A DNA stretch of 64,000 bases from Nitrospirota bacterium (GCA_016194305.1 JACQBW010000007.1:124001-188000), one strand, 5' to 3'; counted from the first letter of the stretch, positions 36,602 to 46,186 are shown. Program-made: numbers and translations. Notes: a model not told the origin generated them from the letters alone.

Positions 36602-37096
36602 TCAAGCCGGAACAATGATCTCCATCTCAATTCGCTCCCGTGGATTGTCCTTTCCATCTCGCGGGAGATTGACAATCTTATCGGCAACCTCCATGCCCGA
36701 TATGACTTCTCCAAAAACGGTATACTGGCCATCCAGAAACAGCGCGTCTGCGACGCAGATAAAGAATTGAGACCCGGCGCTGTTAGGATTTGCCGCCCTC
36801 GCCATGGAAACAATCCCCCTCTTATGGCTCTTCTTGCTGAACTCCGCATTGATCGTATAACCGGGCCCCCCCATGCCATGGGCGGACCGATCCTCTTTAT
36901 GCAATCGGGTATTCGGATCTCCTCCCTGAATCATAAATCCGGGAATAACGCGATGAAAGGTCGTTTCATCATAAAATTTCTTCCCTGCGAGCGAGAGGAA
37001 ATTGGAAACATGTCCCGGCGCGACGTCCGGAAATAACGTAATCTGAATCTCTCCCAGCCTCGTTTTTATGGTTGCACTTTGTTTCTGTTCCGTCAT
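36602..37096 (-). CDS. Cyclophilin-type peptidyl-prolyl cis-trans isomerase
   Basis: A 164-residue single-domain cyclophilin. Active-site stretches are FHRVIPGFMIQGGDP (the catalytic Arg in HRV), AGSQFFIC, and FLDGQYTVFGEVISGMEV. There is no signal peptide, so the enzyme should be cytoplasmic. I chose the ATG at 37094-37096, which has AGGAGA eight bases upstream; the frame is open 17 codons further. Confidence 0.93.
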   Translation of the reverse strand: MTEQKQSATIKTRLGEIQITLFPDVAPGHVSNFLSLAGKKFYDETTFHRVIPGFMIQGGDPNTRLHKEDRSAHGMGGPGYTINAEFSKKSHKRGIVSMARAANPNSAGSQFFICVADALFLDGQYTVFGEVISGMEVADKIVNLPRDGKDNPRERIEMEIIVPA

Positions 37097-37183
37097 GATT
37101 CCATTCTCCTGTATTAGGTCTAACGTGGCTCGCGGAAAGACTCTCACGGCCGCCGTAGGTTATTATTTTGTTTTCAATGTTTT

Positions 37184-37897
37184 TCATTCCCCTGATTCTG
37201 AACGAGGGGTTCCTTCTCCGAAAAGACGAATGCCCCAGATTCCAATCTCATACAGGATCACCAGAGGGATCATCATCAGCATCATGTTAAAGACATCGGG
37301 CGTGGGTGTCAATACCGCAGCGACAATTGAATTAATAAGAATGGCATATTTTCTATTCTTGGCCAGCCAACGGGAAGTAACAAATCCGGCCTTTCCCAGC
37401 AAGATCAACGCAATGGGTATTATAAAGATCAGACCGAACGCCAGCATCAATTTCAATATGAAATCGACATATTGCGTTAAAACAATTTGGGGTTTAATCC
37501 CCTCCTGAACACCGAAGTGGATCAAGTAGTTTAATGCAAATGGCAAAACGATGAAATAGCTAAACGATACGCCGAAAATAAAGAACAGGGATCCCCCGAA
37601 AACAAATGGGATTGCGATACGCCGCTCCTTTTTAAGAAGACCCGGAGAGATAAATCTCCAGGTTTGATAAAGAATAAACGGGAACGATACAAAAAGTGAG
37701 GCAAAAAATGCGATTTTCATGCTAACCCACAGCGCTTCCGCCGGTGAGTTGAAATAAAGATCCGCTGGAAGGAGTCTGCGCAAGCCGTTGAGGAGCGTAT
37801 CAACCTCCTGCAGTGCCACCGCAAAAAAAATGCCCAAGATGATCAGCGACTTGATCACCCGGGACCGGAGCTCGATCAAATGAGCCGTCACCGGCAT
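37184..37897 (-). CDS. tatC: Sec-independent protein translocase subunit TatC
   Basis: A six-helix membrane protein, 237 residues from the ATG at 37895-37897. The N-terminal MPVTAHLIELRSRV is the TatC signature that docks twin-arginine signals, followed by helices beginning at about residue 18 and a conserved FASLFVSFPFILYQTWRFISPGL. The frame is open upstream to an ATG at 37961-37963 (259 residues, overlapping tatA) and to 38026; I prefer the start with normal length and a GGA-containing site. It forms the Tat translocase with the TatA/B protein just upstream. Confidence 0.93.
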   Translation of the reverse strand: MPVTAHLIELRSRVIKSLIILGIFFAVALQEVDTLLNGLRRLLPADLYFNSPAEALWVSMKIAFFASLFVSFPFILYQTWRFISPGLLKKERRIAIPFVFGGSLFFIFGVSFSYFIVLPFALNYLIHFGVQEGIKPQIVLTQYVDFILKLMLAFGLIFIIPIALILLGKAGFVTSRWLAKNRKYAILINSIVAAVLTPTPDVFNMMLMMIPLVILYEIGIWGIRLFGEGTPRSESGE

Positions 37898-37931
37898 GAT
37901 TTTTTCCGGAGACGTGCCGGATTCTTTGGTC

Positions 37932-38159
37932 TTACTCAATTTTTCCGGCTCTTTTTTCAGCATCAACAACGGGATTTCCGGGTTCCTTGATTTTTCCCAG
38001 GACGGAAACCACGGCCTCTTCGACATCCTCCGATTTTCTCCGGAAATCAGCGGTCATCTGTCCAAGAGAGCGCGCCAGGGCGATCATCTTCTCAGGTCCG
38101 AGAACGAGAAATGCGATCACCAGAATGACGAGCAATTCGGAAAAACCGATCCCAAACAT
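37932..38159 (-). CDS. tatA: Sec-independent protein translocase subunit TatA/TatB
   Basis: A 75-residue protein with the TatA/B plan: a short N-terminal transmembrane helix (MFGIGFSELLVILVIAFLVL), the hinge GPEK, an amphipathic helix (MIALARSLGQMTADFRR) and a charged tail. The Glu at position 8 (FSE) is typical of TatB, so it may be the TatB member or a dual-function protein. Only one such gene is seen here, next to tatC. Confidence 0.92.
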   Translation of the reverse strand: MFGIGFSELLVILVIAFLVLGPEKMIALARSLGQMTADFRRKSEDVEEAVVSVLGKIKEPGNPVVDAEKRAGKIE

Positions 38160-38164
38160 AGGCC

Positions 38165-38407
38165 TCAGACCTTCATTTTATTCAATTTGAACTGACGGAT
38201 CATTTCCATCAAATGATCTTTTAAAGCCAGTTTTTCAACATGAATCTTTTTTGCGGAAACCTCTTCGTCCGGAAGGAGATTCTTTCTTTTATTTAATTTC
38301 TCAAGCTGCTTTGAAAGTCTCTCATGGACTTTTTCATCATCCCGGAATTGCGTGTTCTCTTTTCGAAGCTTTTTGACGATCTCTTCGTCCTTTTTCGTAT
38401 ATTGCAT
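38165..38407 (-). CDS. YdcH-like (DUF465) small protein
   Basis: An 80-residue, highly charged helical hairpin protein. FRDDEKVHERLSKQLEKLNKR and the closing EKLALKDHLMEMI match the DUF465/YdcH pattern (FxxLxExHxxLxxxIxxL, KKxKLxLKD). Function of the family is unknown. It starts 45 bases after rimI and ends six bases before tatA, so the genes are probably one transcript. Confidence 0.8.
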   Translation of the reverse strand: MQYTKKDEEIVKKLRKENTQFRDDEKVHERLSKQLEKLNKRKNLLPDEEVSAKKIHVEKLALKDHLMEMIRQFKLNKMKV

Positions 38408-38452
38408 GCATCCCCTCCACTTTAGGAAAATAAATTCAGAGTAGCTTCCCGA

Positions 38453-38908
38453 TTAACCCTCTTCAGGAAGTTTCCACTGGAAGATGACGGCATCTTCTTT
38501 TGGATTTGAATAATAACTTTTTCGAACAGCAATCTGAATAAACCCCGCTTTCTGATAGAGCGACTGAGCCGGCAGATTCGAATGTCTTACCTCCAGAAAA
38601 ATCTTCCGGACATTTTTCATCTTCATTTTTTCGATCAAATAGGCAATCATTTTATTTCCGATCCCTTTTCTTCTGAGATTCGGTTCAACTGCAAAATCCA
38701 GAATATGGCATTCGTCAAAAAGTGACATCATGAAAAGGTAACCTCCGATCTTTCCTTCGCACCGTACCAGAATCTGTTCCGAAAACGGATTCTTCAGATA
38801 CTCATTTTCAAACATCTCTCTCGTCCAGGGATTTGAAAAAGAACGATTGGCGATTTCCAATACCTCCTCCAGGGCATCGCCACTCATTTTTTCAAAAGTG
38901 CAATCCAC
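38453..38908 (-). CDS. rimI: Ribosomal protein S18 alanine N-acetyltransferase RimI
   Basis: A 151-residue GNAT enzyme. The acetyl-CoA loop is PNLRRKGIGNKMIAYLIEKM (motif R/QxxGxG/A, about 78-97), followed by IFLEVRHSNLPAQSLYQKAGF, the hallmark region of RimI that holds the catalytic Glu and Tyr. It overlaps the end of tsaB by 17 bases, a gene pairing widely seen in bacteria. Confidence 0.93.
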   Translation of the reverse strand: MDCTFEKMSGDALEEVLEIANRSFSNPWTREMFENEYLKNPFSEQILVRCEGKIGGYLFMMSLFDECHILDFAVEPNLRRKGIGNKMIAYLIEKMKMKNVRKIFLEVRHSNLPAQSLYQKAGFIQIAVRKSYYSNPKEDAVIFQWKLPEEG

Positions 38909-39575
38909 CTTGCTGCTTTCTTACAGAAGGAAATTCAGGCATGACCAGATCAAGGTCGTTCTCCGGAATTTCCTTTTTCTCCCTAAAATGGCGATATCCG
39001 ATCTGAGCCACGGAGTGCGCCGTAGGGTGCCTGAACAGAGGGGAATAATAGAAACGATGCTCCGACTGCGATTCAAGCCACTCCACCGGAAGTTCGCCCA
39101 ATAAATGGAGCGGGCCCTCAACCTCTTCCCAAAACCGGTTCAACGGGACGATCTTCCCCGGTTGAAGGGGAGCCAGTTGGGAAGGGTCCACGTAATGATA
39201 GAGCGCCATATAAACTTCATTTTTTCTCGCCGGAATCAAAGGACAAATTGGAAAGGAGGTATATCCCATTTGCCCTGCGAATGCTTCCAGGGTCGGCACT
39301 CCTTTAAGAGGCTTTTCCAGACCCGATGCCAGCCCTTTCATCGTCGCCACGCCAACTCTTAATCCTGTGAATGATCCGGGACCGACCGAAACAGACAAAA
39401 GATCAATATCCTTGAGAACAACGTTGCTTTCCTTCAACAAGAGACTGATCATGTTGAGAATCCGCTGAGAATGGTGCATCTGATTCATCAGGGAGATCTC
39501 TCCGACCAGATTTTCGTTTTCAAGAAGTGCAACGCTTCCCATGGATGTTGAAGTTTCAACCGCCAATACCAGCAT
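38892..39575 (-). CDS. tsaB: tRNA threonylcarbamoyladenosine biosynthesis protein TsaB
   Basis: A 227-residue ASKHA-fold protein needed, with TsaD and TsaE, for t6A at position 37 of ANN-decoding tRNAs. It opens MLVLAVETSTSMGSVALL and contains LSVSVGPGSFTGLRVGVATMKGLA, the family signature. I use the ATG at 39573-39575 (the frame is open 29 codons further upstream). It overlaps rimI by 17 bases. Confidence 0.94.
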   Translation of the reverse strand: MLVLAVETSTSMGSVALLENENLVGEISLMNQMHHSQRILNMISLLLKESNVVLKDIDLLSVSVGPGSFTGLRVGVATMKGLASGLEKPLKGVPTLEAFAGQMGYTSFPICPLIPARKNEVYMALYHYVDPSQLAPLQPGKIVPLNRFWEEVEGPLHLLGELPVEWLESQSEHRFYYSPLFRHPTAHSVAQIGYRHFREKKEIPENDLDLVMPEFPSVRKQQGGLHF

Positions 39576-39600
39576 TAGGAGATCTCTTTCAACATCGTCA

Positions 39601-40398
39601 TCAGTCCAAATTGAAAAAATGGGGAGAAAATACAGGCGAAAAGTTGACTTCAAGAAATTCAACAGACAATTCGCCCTCTGGCAATTTGACCTTTATTTTA
39701 TCCGGCCAGACGTTTTTATCTTCTCTATTCTTATATTCAAACTGAAGCAATTCGGCCAGACCCAGTTCGTTCCGGGCAGATTCCTGGTAAATCTCTTCTC
39801 TGGTCGGTTTGTAAAACCTTGTCTCGAGCCATATCCTCTTCTTGATGACCCCTGATTTTCCTTCGATTCGAATGATGGAACAAACGATTTCTTCTCCTTC
39901 TCTTTCCATTACCAGGACTTCATGATCTCCTGCGGAAGGATTTCCTCCCAGCCGTATTTCCTTCATGGTCTTCAACCAGCTGTTCCAGGGTATCAGGTCA
40001 TTCTCCCCCGGACCCGATCTAAATTGCAGACTTTGATGTTCTGCCAAATTTCCCTTGAGCGGCGGATTTCCACCCCAAACCAAACGATAAAGATCGTTTA
40101 CGGCGGTCAGATCCACCAGGGTCCGGCCCAAGGGATCAAATCCCTGAAAACGAACCTTCTCATCCTGGTCAAACGAAAGAATGCCATGTATCTTTTGAAC
40201 GGGGCCCTGTTCCGGACTGAAAGAGACGGCGACCATCCCCTTCATCGACATCCATTTCTTTTCCCGATCAGCAAAAATAATCGGGAGCTCACGAAGCGTC
40301 AGTTTCTTCTCGGGAACTCGGATTTCGTGGTTTGTCGCACAGGAAATCATCAAGCTGAAGGCTCCGGCATAGAATAAAAATCCGATCCACCTGTTCAT
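39601..40398 (-). CDS. Outer-membrane lipoprotein, LolB-like / DUF4292-like
   Basis: A 265-residue lipoprotein with lipobox MISCAT (Cys about 20). The mature protein has KGMVAVSFSPEQGPVQKIHGILSF split around beta strands, DPLGRTLVDLTAVNDLYRLVW and a C-terminal FKIKVKLPEGELSVEF-type strand set, a half-barrel pattern like LolA/LolB-fold lipoproteins. Its start overlaps the radA stop by four bases (ATGA), and tsaB begins 25 bases after its stop. A carrier role for lipids or lipoproteins is an inference from fold. Confidence 0.75.
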   Translation of the reverse strand: MNRWIGFLFYAGAFSLMISCATNHEIRVPEKKLTLRELPIIFADREKKWMSMKGMVAVSFSPEQGPVQKIHGILSFDQDEKVRFQGFDPLGRTLVDLTAVNDLYRLVWGGNPPLKGNLAEHQSLQFRSGPGENDLIPWNSWLKTMKEIRLGGNPSAGDHEVLVMEREGEEIVCSIIRIEGKSGVIKKRIWLETRFYKPTREEIYQESARNELGLAELLQFEYKNREDKNVWPDKIKVKLPEGELSVEFLEVNFSPVFSPHFFNLD

Positions 40399-41750
40399 GA
40401 AAATATCGTTCTCATGACCTCTTCGACGGTTTTAACCGGTATAACCTCCAATGGAAAGGGCCTGGAAATAAACTCCAGGTTATTCATTGGAATCAGGGCT
40501 TTTTTAAACCCCAGCTTGGCCGCTTCCCTGAGCCGCAGGGGAACATCCGTAATCGCCCGGACTTCTCCGGCAAGTCCAACTTCACCCATGATCAAGGTTG
40601 CGGGATCCACTTTGATCTCCTTGAAACTGGACGCCACCGCGGCAAGAATTCCGAGATCAACGGCCGGCTCCTGAAGGGATATTCCGCCGACGACATTGAT
40701 AAAAATATCCTGGCCCTGTAAATGGAGTCCCCCCCGTTTTTCAAGTATGGCCAGAAGGAGAGCCACCCGGCTGGGATCCACGCCGTTTGCCACGCGACGA
40801 GGCACCCCGAGATAGCCCGGTGTTACCAAAGCCTGCAATTCTACCAGAATCGGCCGGGACCCCTCCAAACTTGAAACAACTACGGAACCGGCCGCATTTT
40901 GAGACCTTCCCGAAAGGAAGAGTTCCGAGGGGTTTTTGACTTCAACCAGTCCCTCCGCTTTCATTTCGAAAACGCCAATCTCTTGCGTCGAGCCGAAACG
41001 GTTCTTCACGCCTCTCAGAAAACGGTAAGGATGTCCCTTGTCACCTTCAAAATAGAGGACCGTGTCGACAATATGCTCGAGAACTCTCGGACCGGCAATG
41101 GCTCCGTCTTTTGTAACATGCCCCACCAGAAAGGAAGAGACGCCGGTTTTTTTAGAGTAGACCATCATTTGGGATGCCACTTCTTTGATCTGGCTGACGC
41201 TTCCGGGCGGAGATTGCATTATTGAGGAATAAAGGGTTTGAACCGAATCGAGAATCACTGCCACAGGGGAAATCTTTTTAAAAGCCAAAAAGACCTCTTC
41301 CAGTGAGGTTTCAGCGAGAAGATAGAGCGCTTCACTCCGGATTCCCAGTCTCTTTCCTCTCAATTTAATCTGAGCTAGAGACTCTTCACCCGAAACATAG
41401 AGGATATTTCCATATCGCGCAAGGCGGCTGGATGCTGCCAGAAGCAGTGTCGATTTTCCGATCCCGGGATCCCCTCCGATAAGTGTGACCGATCCCCGTA
41501 CCAGACCCCCGCCCAGGACCCGGTCGAATTCTTCAATTCCTACCGGCAGGCGTTCTTCTTCGGACTGACTGACTTCCGAAAACCTCAAGACTTCGCTTTT
41601 CGATTCCCCGGTTATTTTCCACCGGGTCTCACCCCGCTCGGCCTCTTCAATCAGACTGTTCCAGGCACCACATTCCGGACATCGGCCCATCCATTTCGGA
41701 CTCTGGAAGCCACACTGCTGGCAGTTGTAAGTGGTTTTTAATTTACTCAA
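40395..41750 (-). CDS. radA: DNA repair protein RadA
   Basis: A 451-residue RecA-like helicase acting at recombination intermediates. It has the N-terminal zinc finger (CQQCGFQSPKWMGRCPEC, about 10-27), Walker A GGDPGIGKST, the RadA-specific KNRFGST motif, and a C-terminal Lon-protease-like domain (VVGGISLQEPAVDLGILAAV). All key motifs are intact. It heads a group with a lipoprotein, tsaB and rimI. Confidence 0.96.
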   Translation of the reverse strand: MSKLKTTYNCQQCGFQSPKWMGRCPECGAWNSLIEEAERGETRWKITGESKSEVLRFSEVSQSEEERLPVGIEEFDRVLGGGLVRGSVTLIGGDPGIGKSTLLLAASSRLARYGNILYVSGEESLAQIKLRGKRLGIRSEALYLLAETSLEEVFLAFKKISPVAVILDSVQTLYSSIMQSPPGSVSQIKEVASQMMVYSKKTGVSSFLVGHVTKDGAIAGPRVLEHIVDTVLYFEGDKGHPYRFLRGVKNRFGSTQEIGVFEMKAEGLVEVKNPSELFLSGRSQNAAGSVVVSSLEGSRPILVELQALVTPGYLGVPRRVANGVDPSRVALLLAILEKRGGLHLQGQDIFINVVGGISLQEPAVDLGILAAVASSFKEIKVDPATLIMGEVGLAGEVRAITDVPLRLREAAKLGFKKALIPMNNLEFISRPFPLEVIPVKTVEEVMRTIFS

Positions 41751-41804
41751 TCCTTCCTCCCTTACGACCTGGAATCACCTAGCGCTCACCCTGCCGGTTT
41801 TAAC

Positions 41805-42596
41805 TCAAAATTGAGGATTGTCCGCCAGGAATCTCTTGATTAACGGGATCTGTTTTTCTGCAGCGGCCCGGCCCCGTTTGACCAGGAGAGAACCTTTCTT
41901 GAGATCGAGAAGAGAAATGCCAGAAGCATCCACATTGATCACCACATCTGCAAATTTTTTTTCAACTGCCGTATTTTTCTTGGCGAATAACGTCGCGGTA
42001 TGGACCCCGATCTGGAATAAATTATTCAGTTTCGAAAAAGCCCTGGCGCGGTCATTGACATCCACTCCCAGCGTCATCGTAGCACCCATCGTTTCAATCA
42101 GGGTCAAGACAGGAAGGTTGCTCGCAATTCCCCCGTCCACCAGTATTTTCCCATGTTGATGAAAGGGCGAAAAGATGACCGGGAGGCTGCAACTTGCCGT
42201 CACCGCATCCGCCACCGACCCTTCGGTCAGAATCACCTTCTCCCCGCTTCTCAGGTCCGCCGCCACGACGGCCAGCGGAATTTTAAGATCTTTAAAATCC
42301 TTCTGGCCGATTTTTTGAGTTATGAACTTTAGAAGATTCTTGTTTGCGATCAGACCCTGTCTGGAAAAACTGGGTTTGACCATGCCTCTCCACGAAAGCT
42401 TGAACGCCAGAGTTAGCATTTCTCTCAGAGTGTGCCCCGACGCATACAGTGCGCCAACCAGAGCTCCTCCGCTGGTTCCCGCAATCAGATCAATTCCGAT
42501 TCCTTCAGATTCCAGTACCTCCAGTACGCCGATATGGGCGATACATCTGGCGGCCCCTCCGCTGAGGGCAATTCCTACTCTCGGCCTTTTTAGCAA
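41805..42596 (-). CDS. Patatin-like phospholipase, RssA/NTE-type
   Basis: A 263-residue serine hydrolase. The oxyanion loop GIALSGGAARCIAHIG (about 8-23), nucleophile motif GTSGG (about 40-44) and the catalytic Asp in VDGGIASNLP (about 152-161) form the Ser-Asp dyad. No signal peptide is present, so it probably acts on membrane lipids from the cytoplasm. It overlaps the VOC gene upstream by seven bases. Confidence 0.92.
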   Translation of the reverse strand: MLKRPRVGIALSGGAARCIAHIGVLEVLESEGIGIDLIAGTSGGALVGALYASGHTLREMLTLAFKLSWRGMVKPSFSRQGLIANKNLLKFITQKIGQKDFKDLKIPLAVVAADLRSGEKVILTEGSVADAVTASCSLPVIFSPFHQHGKILVDGGIASNLPVLTLIETMGATMTLGVDVNDRARAFSKLNNLFQIGVHTATLFAKKNTAVEKKFADVVINVDASGISLLDLKKGSLLVKRGRAAAEKQIPLIKRFLADNPQF

Positions 42597-42985
42597 CTGA
42601 CCGGTTTCTCCAGCAAAACAATCTCTTCCCCATCCGGCCCTGAAACCATGGCTGCCCGTTCGCCGGGGACCGGTTCATACGGAGGCTTTACAATTGAAAC
42701 ATTCGCAGACTTCAGCTTCCGGACAGCCAGGTCAAGGTCCCCGACAATCAGTCCAAGGGAGAGGGGGCCCACCCCGTTCGAGTCCCATTCTCGTTTTAAG
42801 GTCTGACCCGGCTTTCCCCCGTAAAGCTCGAGGCACCCATCGCCCGCTCTGAGCCACACGATCATTCTTCCTTTGGGACTGACCTCTCTTTTCATCACCG
42901 GAAGTTCTAAAAGTTTTTCATAAAACAGGAGCGATTTTTCAAGATTGCCACACTGAATGGCGATATGGTGAAGGCGAAATTTCAT
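42590..42985 (-). CDS. VOC-family (glyoxalase-like) protein
   Basis: A 131-residue VOC protein. It opens MKFRLHHIAIQCGNLEKSLLFY (His 7 a likely metal ligand; split here by the usual loop) and ends MVSGPDGEEIVLLEKP with the ligand Glu. A Glu in GCLELYGG lies mid-protein. Methylmalonyl-CoA epimerases and glyoxalases share the layout and the substrate is open. It starts directly after the stop of the DUF507 gene and overlaps the patatin gene, so all three are co-transcribed. Confidence 0.85.
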   Translation of the reverse strand: MKFRLHHIAIQCGNLEKSLLFYEKLLELPVMKREVSPKGRMIVWLRAGDGCLELYGGKPGQTLKREWDSNGVGPLSLGLIVGDLDLAVRKLKSANVSIVKPPYEPVPGERAAMVSGPDGEEIVLLEKPVSC

Positions 42986-43261
42986 TTATCTCTGCTTTTT
43001 CATTTTTTCTTCATTGAAGAATTTCCTGTACAGAATATCCCATTCAGGACTCCCTTCAACCGGACGTCGGGCATAGGAGGCGAGTTTTTGCCGAACGAGG
43101 AGATCAATCTCTTCCTGGACTCTTAATTCCGAGGCAATCATTTTTCGAATCTCTCGTAACACCCTGGATTCCTCCTGAAGAAGGGTTGCCCATTTCTTTT
43201 CTATAAGACTTTCCAGAATCAAGTGGGTTAAGGAAGAAATTTTTTCATCGCTGAGAATCAT
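42986..43261 (-). CDS. DUF507 family protein
   Basis: A 91-residue helical protein. It opens MILSDEKISSLTHLILESL and has VQEEIDLLVRQKLASYARRP and the characteristic VEGSPEWDILYRKFF near the end, a pattern I recognise as DUF507. Function is unknown. It is the first gene of the minus-strand run (DUF507, VOC, patatin, radA), and divergent from the histidine kinase at 43357. Confidence 0.83.
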   Translation of the reverse strand: MILSDEKISSLTHLILESLIEKKWATLLQEESRVLREIRKMIASELRVQEEIDLLVRQKLASYARRPVEGSPEWDILYRKFFNEEKMKKQR

Positions 43262-43356
43262 AGGGTCAGTTTAGACTATTCCCAAAATCATGTCAAATTC
43301 TTAAAGTTTTCAAAGAGTTTGACAATAAACTGCCAGTCCGATAAGATAATTTCCCA

Positions 43357-44859
43357 ATGCCTAAAGTCAAACAACCCTTACATCCTCTCCCTCTTCCCAA
43401 AAAAGGGCTACTTCTTAAATTTATCGTCTCCTATACGATCCTGATTGGCGCGGTATTTCTGGGAGGCGGTTGGCTCCTTTTCTACCATGTCAAGAATGCC
43501 CTGGACGAAGAGCTATCCAAGCGAATTATTGGAATTTCAGAAATCGTTTCAGCGACCACTTCACCCGCTTATCTTAAAAAAATAGGGCCGGGAGATGAAC
43601 ATTCTTATCTCTATAACCACCTGCTCGATTCGATCAAGAAGATCCAGGAAAAATCTCACGTCAACGATATCTTCATATTTGATCAAAGTAACCGGATCAT
43701 TATTGACTCGGATGAAGAGGTCCCTATCGGAAATGTTTATCAATTCCTTAAACTCGACCAGACAGAACTCGAGGAGGTGTGGAATGGAAAGACTTCATCC
43801 TCTATTTTATACAAAGGAAAAGACGGAAAATTTTATAAATCGGGATATGCTCCCATTTTTGACGACCAGGGGCAGATCTTTGCCGTCGCCGGAGTCGAAG
43901 CGGGCGCGGATTTTCTTGAAATTTTAACTGAATTCCGAAGGAATATCTTTCTTCCGGCCTTTTTAATATTTCTCTTTATCATTATCGTCAGCTGGCTCAT
44001 TTCCCGCTCGATCATCAATCCCATCAAACAACTCGTTGCCTCTATGGATCGCATCGGAAAAGAACAGGATTATGCCAAGGTCCTTGTGACAACCGAAGAT
44101 GAAATTGGCTTCTTGAGCAGCCGATTCAATGATATGATCGACCATATCAGTGAAAAGGACGCCCTGCTAAACGAGAGAGTCGCCACTTTGGAACGAATGT
44201 CCGCAACGGTGGCGCATGAAATCAGAAATCCGTTAGGGGCTATCGAACTCAATGCCGAATTTCTGGAAAGAAAAACCGGAGATGAGAAGCTGAAAGTGAT
44301 TACCAGAACGATTATTGAAGAAGTTAAAAATTTGAACGGTATCGTTACGGACTTTCTCGCCTTTTCTAAAGAGCCGCGATTGAACAGAACCCCGGTCGCG
44401 CTGGAACCTTTTCTTCAAAAAATTATCCAGATGGCCTGCGCAGCGCATAAGGAAATTCCAGTCAAGGCAAAACTTGAAATTCCACCCGATTTTCCACTGA
44501 TTGAAATTGACGAAAACGAATTCAGAAAGGCCCTTCTCAATATTACTTTGAATGCCATCGAATCGATGCCGGAGGGCGGGAATCTTTCCATTTCTGTAAC
44601 GCTTCAGGAACGCAAATGTACCCTCATTTTATCGGATACCGGGCATGGCATTCCTGACACAGTTAAATCCATGATATTTAACCCGTTTTTTACAACGAAA
44701 GAAAGTGGAACCGGGCTGGGTCTGGCAATTGCACATAAGATTATCGCGGGTCACCAGGGAACTCTTTCTTTTCTAAGCCAAGTTAATAAGGGAACCGATT
44801 TTGTCATTACGATTCCACTGAGGGGCGGTCAAAAAAATGAAAAAAATATTAATAGCTGA
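43357..44859 (+). CDS. Membrane sensor histidine kinase with periplasmic Cache-like domain
   Basis: A 500-residue kinase: helix at about 20-42, a periplasmic Cache-type sensor (about 43-185, with IFIFDQSNRIIIDSDEEV), helix at about 190-212, HAMP (about 213-265), HisKA box ATVAHEIRNPLGAIELN, and an HATPase domain with ITLNAIESMPEGG and ESGTGLGLAIAHK. Its 3' end overlaps the response regulator by 23 bases, so both are made together. The overlapping downstream genes for a coiled-coil, TPR and barrel protein suggest an envelope role. Confidence 0.93.
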   Translation: MPKVKQPLHPLPLPKKGLLLKFIVSYTILIGAVFLGGGWLLFYHVKNALDEELSKRIIGISEIVSATTSPAYLKKIGPGDEHSYLYNHLLDSIKKIQEKSHVNDIFIFDQSNRIIIDSDEEVPIGNVYQFLKLDQTELEEVWNGKTSSSILYKGKDGKFYKSGYAPIFDDQGQIFAVAGVEAGADFLEILTEFRRNIFLPAFLIFLFIIIVSWLISRSIINPIKQLVASMDRIGKEQDYAKVLVTTEDEIGFLSSRFNDMIDHISEKDALLNERVATLERMSATVAHEIRNPLGAIELNAEFLERKTGDEKLKVITRTIIEEVKNLNGIVTDFLAFSKEPRLNRTPVALEPFLQKIIQMACAAHKEIPVKAKLEIPPDFPLIEIDENEFRKALLNITLNAIESMPEGGNLSISVTLQERKCTLILSDTGHGIPDTVKSMIFNPFFTTKESGTGLGLAIAHKIIAGHQGTLSFLSQVNKGTDFVITIPLRGGQKNEKNINS

Positions 44860-46186
44860 AGATAAAGAATCCATGAGAAAAATGTTAATCGAAGTTTTCT
44901 CGGAAAAGGGATATGCCGTCACGGAATGTCAGGACGGGGATGAAGCCATCGAAAAAATAGGCGACGACGTCTTTGACATTATCCTGACAGACCTGAAAAT
45001 GCCAAAAAAAGATGGCATCGATGTTCTCAAGGCCGCCAAGGGCAAATTTCAAGAAACATCGGTTATTGTCATGACCGCCCATGGCACTATTGAAAATGCG
45101 GTGGAAGCGATGCGTATCGGGGCATTTGACTATATCCTAAAGCCGTTTTCATTAAATGAAATCGAGGTGAAGGTCGAAAGAGCAATTCAGAGAAATACGC
45201 TCTTGACGAGAAATCTGGTTGGAAAGGACTCCGATGATCACTTTGGCGAACTCATTGGGAAAGAGGAGAACATCCAGAAGATTTACAGGATCATTGAAAA
45301 AGTGGCCCCGCAGCCGACCTCTGTTCTGGTTTTGGGCGAAAGTGGCACGGGAAAAGAGATTGTAGCAAGAGAGATTCACAAAAGAAGCACGCGTTCCACA
45401 AAGCCGTTTGTGACGGTGAACTGTGCCTCTCTGGCTGAAACACTTCTGGAAAGCGAGCTCTTTGGACATGAAAAAGGAGCATTTACCGGGGCGCTTTTCC
45501 AGAAGAACGGCCGATTTGAGCTGGCAAACGGAGGAACCCTTTTTCTGGATGAAATCGGAGAAATCAGTCCTGCGATTCAGGTCAAGCTTTTACGTTTCCT
45601 CCAGGAAAAAGAATTCGAACGCGTGGGGGGCACGAAAACGATAAAGGTGGATGTCAGAATTATTGCGGCGACCAATCGGGAAATAAAACAAGAAGTTCTG
45701 GAAAAACATTTTAGAGAGGATCTCTACTATCGGTTAAACGTGGTGACCTTAAAACTCCCTCCCCTCAGAGAAAGACCCGGCGATATCGAACGGCTCTGTC
45801 AGCATTTCCTCAAGAGGTATAATCAGGAACTTAATAAGCAGCATCGCCTCTCTCCAGAGGTCTTAAACCTCTTCACAAAATACCGTTGGCCGGGAAATAT
45901 CCGGGAACTGGAAAATGTCATTGAAAGGGGCGTCGTGCTTTCGGAGGAAGAAGAGATCCGGCTGGCGGATATTCCAGCCGAAATGCTTGAAGAAGGCATC
46001 GGTCTCAAACCGACCTTATCCACGGATGGGCCGCTCAAACTTCCGGATCAGATGGATACTCTGGAACTGGAAATATTGAAAAAGACACTGGAAGAAAATC
46101 ACTGGAACCAAACCAAAACCGCAAAGATTCTTGGATTAAAGCGAAGTTCATTACAATACAAAATGAAAAAATATGGTCTTATATAA
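44837..46186 (+). CDS. NtrC-family sigma-54-dependent response regulator
   Basis: A 449-residue activator with a receiver domain (phospho-acceptor Asp 52 in IILTDLKMPK), an AAA+ domain ([25 protein letters not shown]) and a Fis-type helix-turn-helix (QTKTAKILGLKRSSLQYKMKK). It overlaps the kinase gene by 23 bases upstream and the coiled-coil gene by 14 bases downstream. It is similar in plan to the regulator at 19082, but the sequences differ clearly. Confidence 0.94.
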   Translation: MKKILIAEDKESMRKMLIEVFSEKGYAVTECQDGDEAIEKIGDDVFDIILTDLKMPKKDGIDVLKAAKGKFQETSVIVMTAHGTIENAVEAMRIGAFDYILKPFSLNEIEVKVERAIQRNTLLTRNLVGKDSDDHFGELIGKEENIQKIYRIIEKVAPQPTSVLVLGESGTGKEIVAREIHKRSTRSTKPFVTVNCASLAETLLESELFGHEKGAFTGALFQKNGRFELANGGTLFLDEIGEISPAIQVKLLRFLQEKEFERVGGTKTIKVDVRIIAATNREIKQEVLEKHFREDLYYRLNVVTLKLPPLRERPGDIERLCQHFLKRYNQELNKQHRLSPEVLNLFTKYRWPGNIRELENVIERGVVLSEEEEIRLADIPAEMLEEGIGLKPTLSTDGPLKLPDQMDTLELEILKKTLEENHWNQTKTAKILGLKRSSLQYKMKKYGLI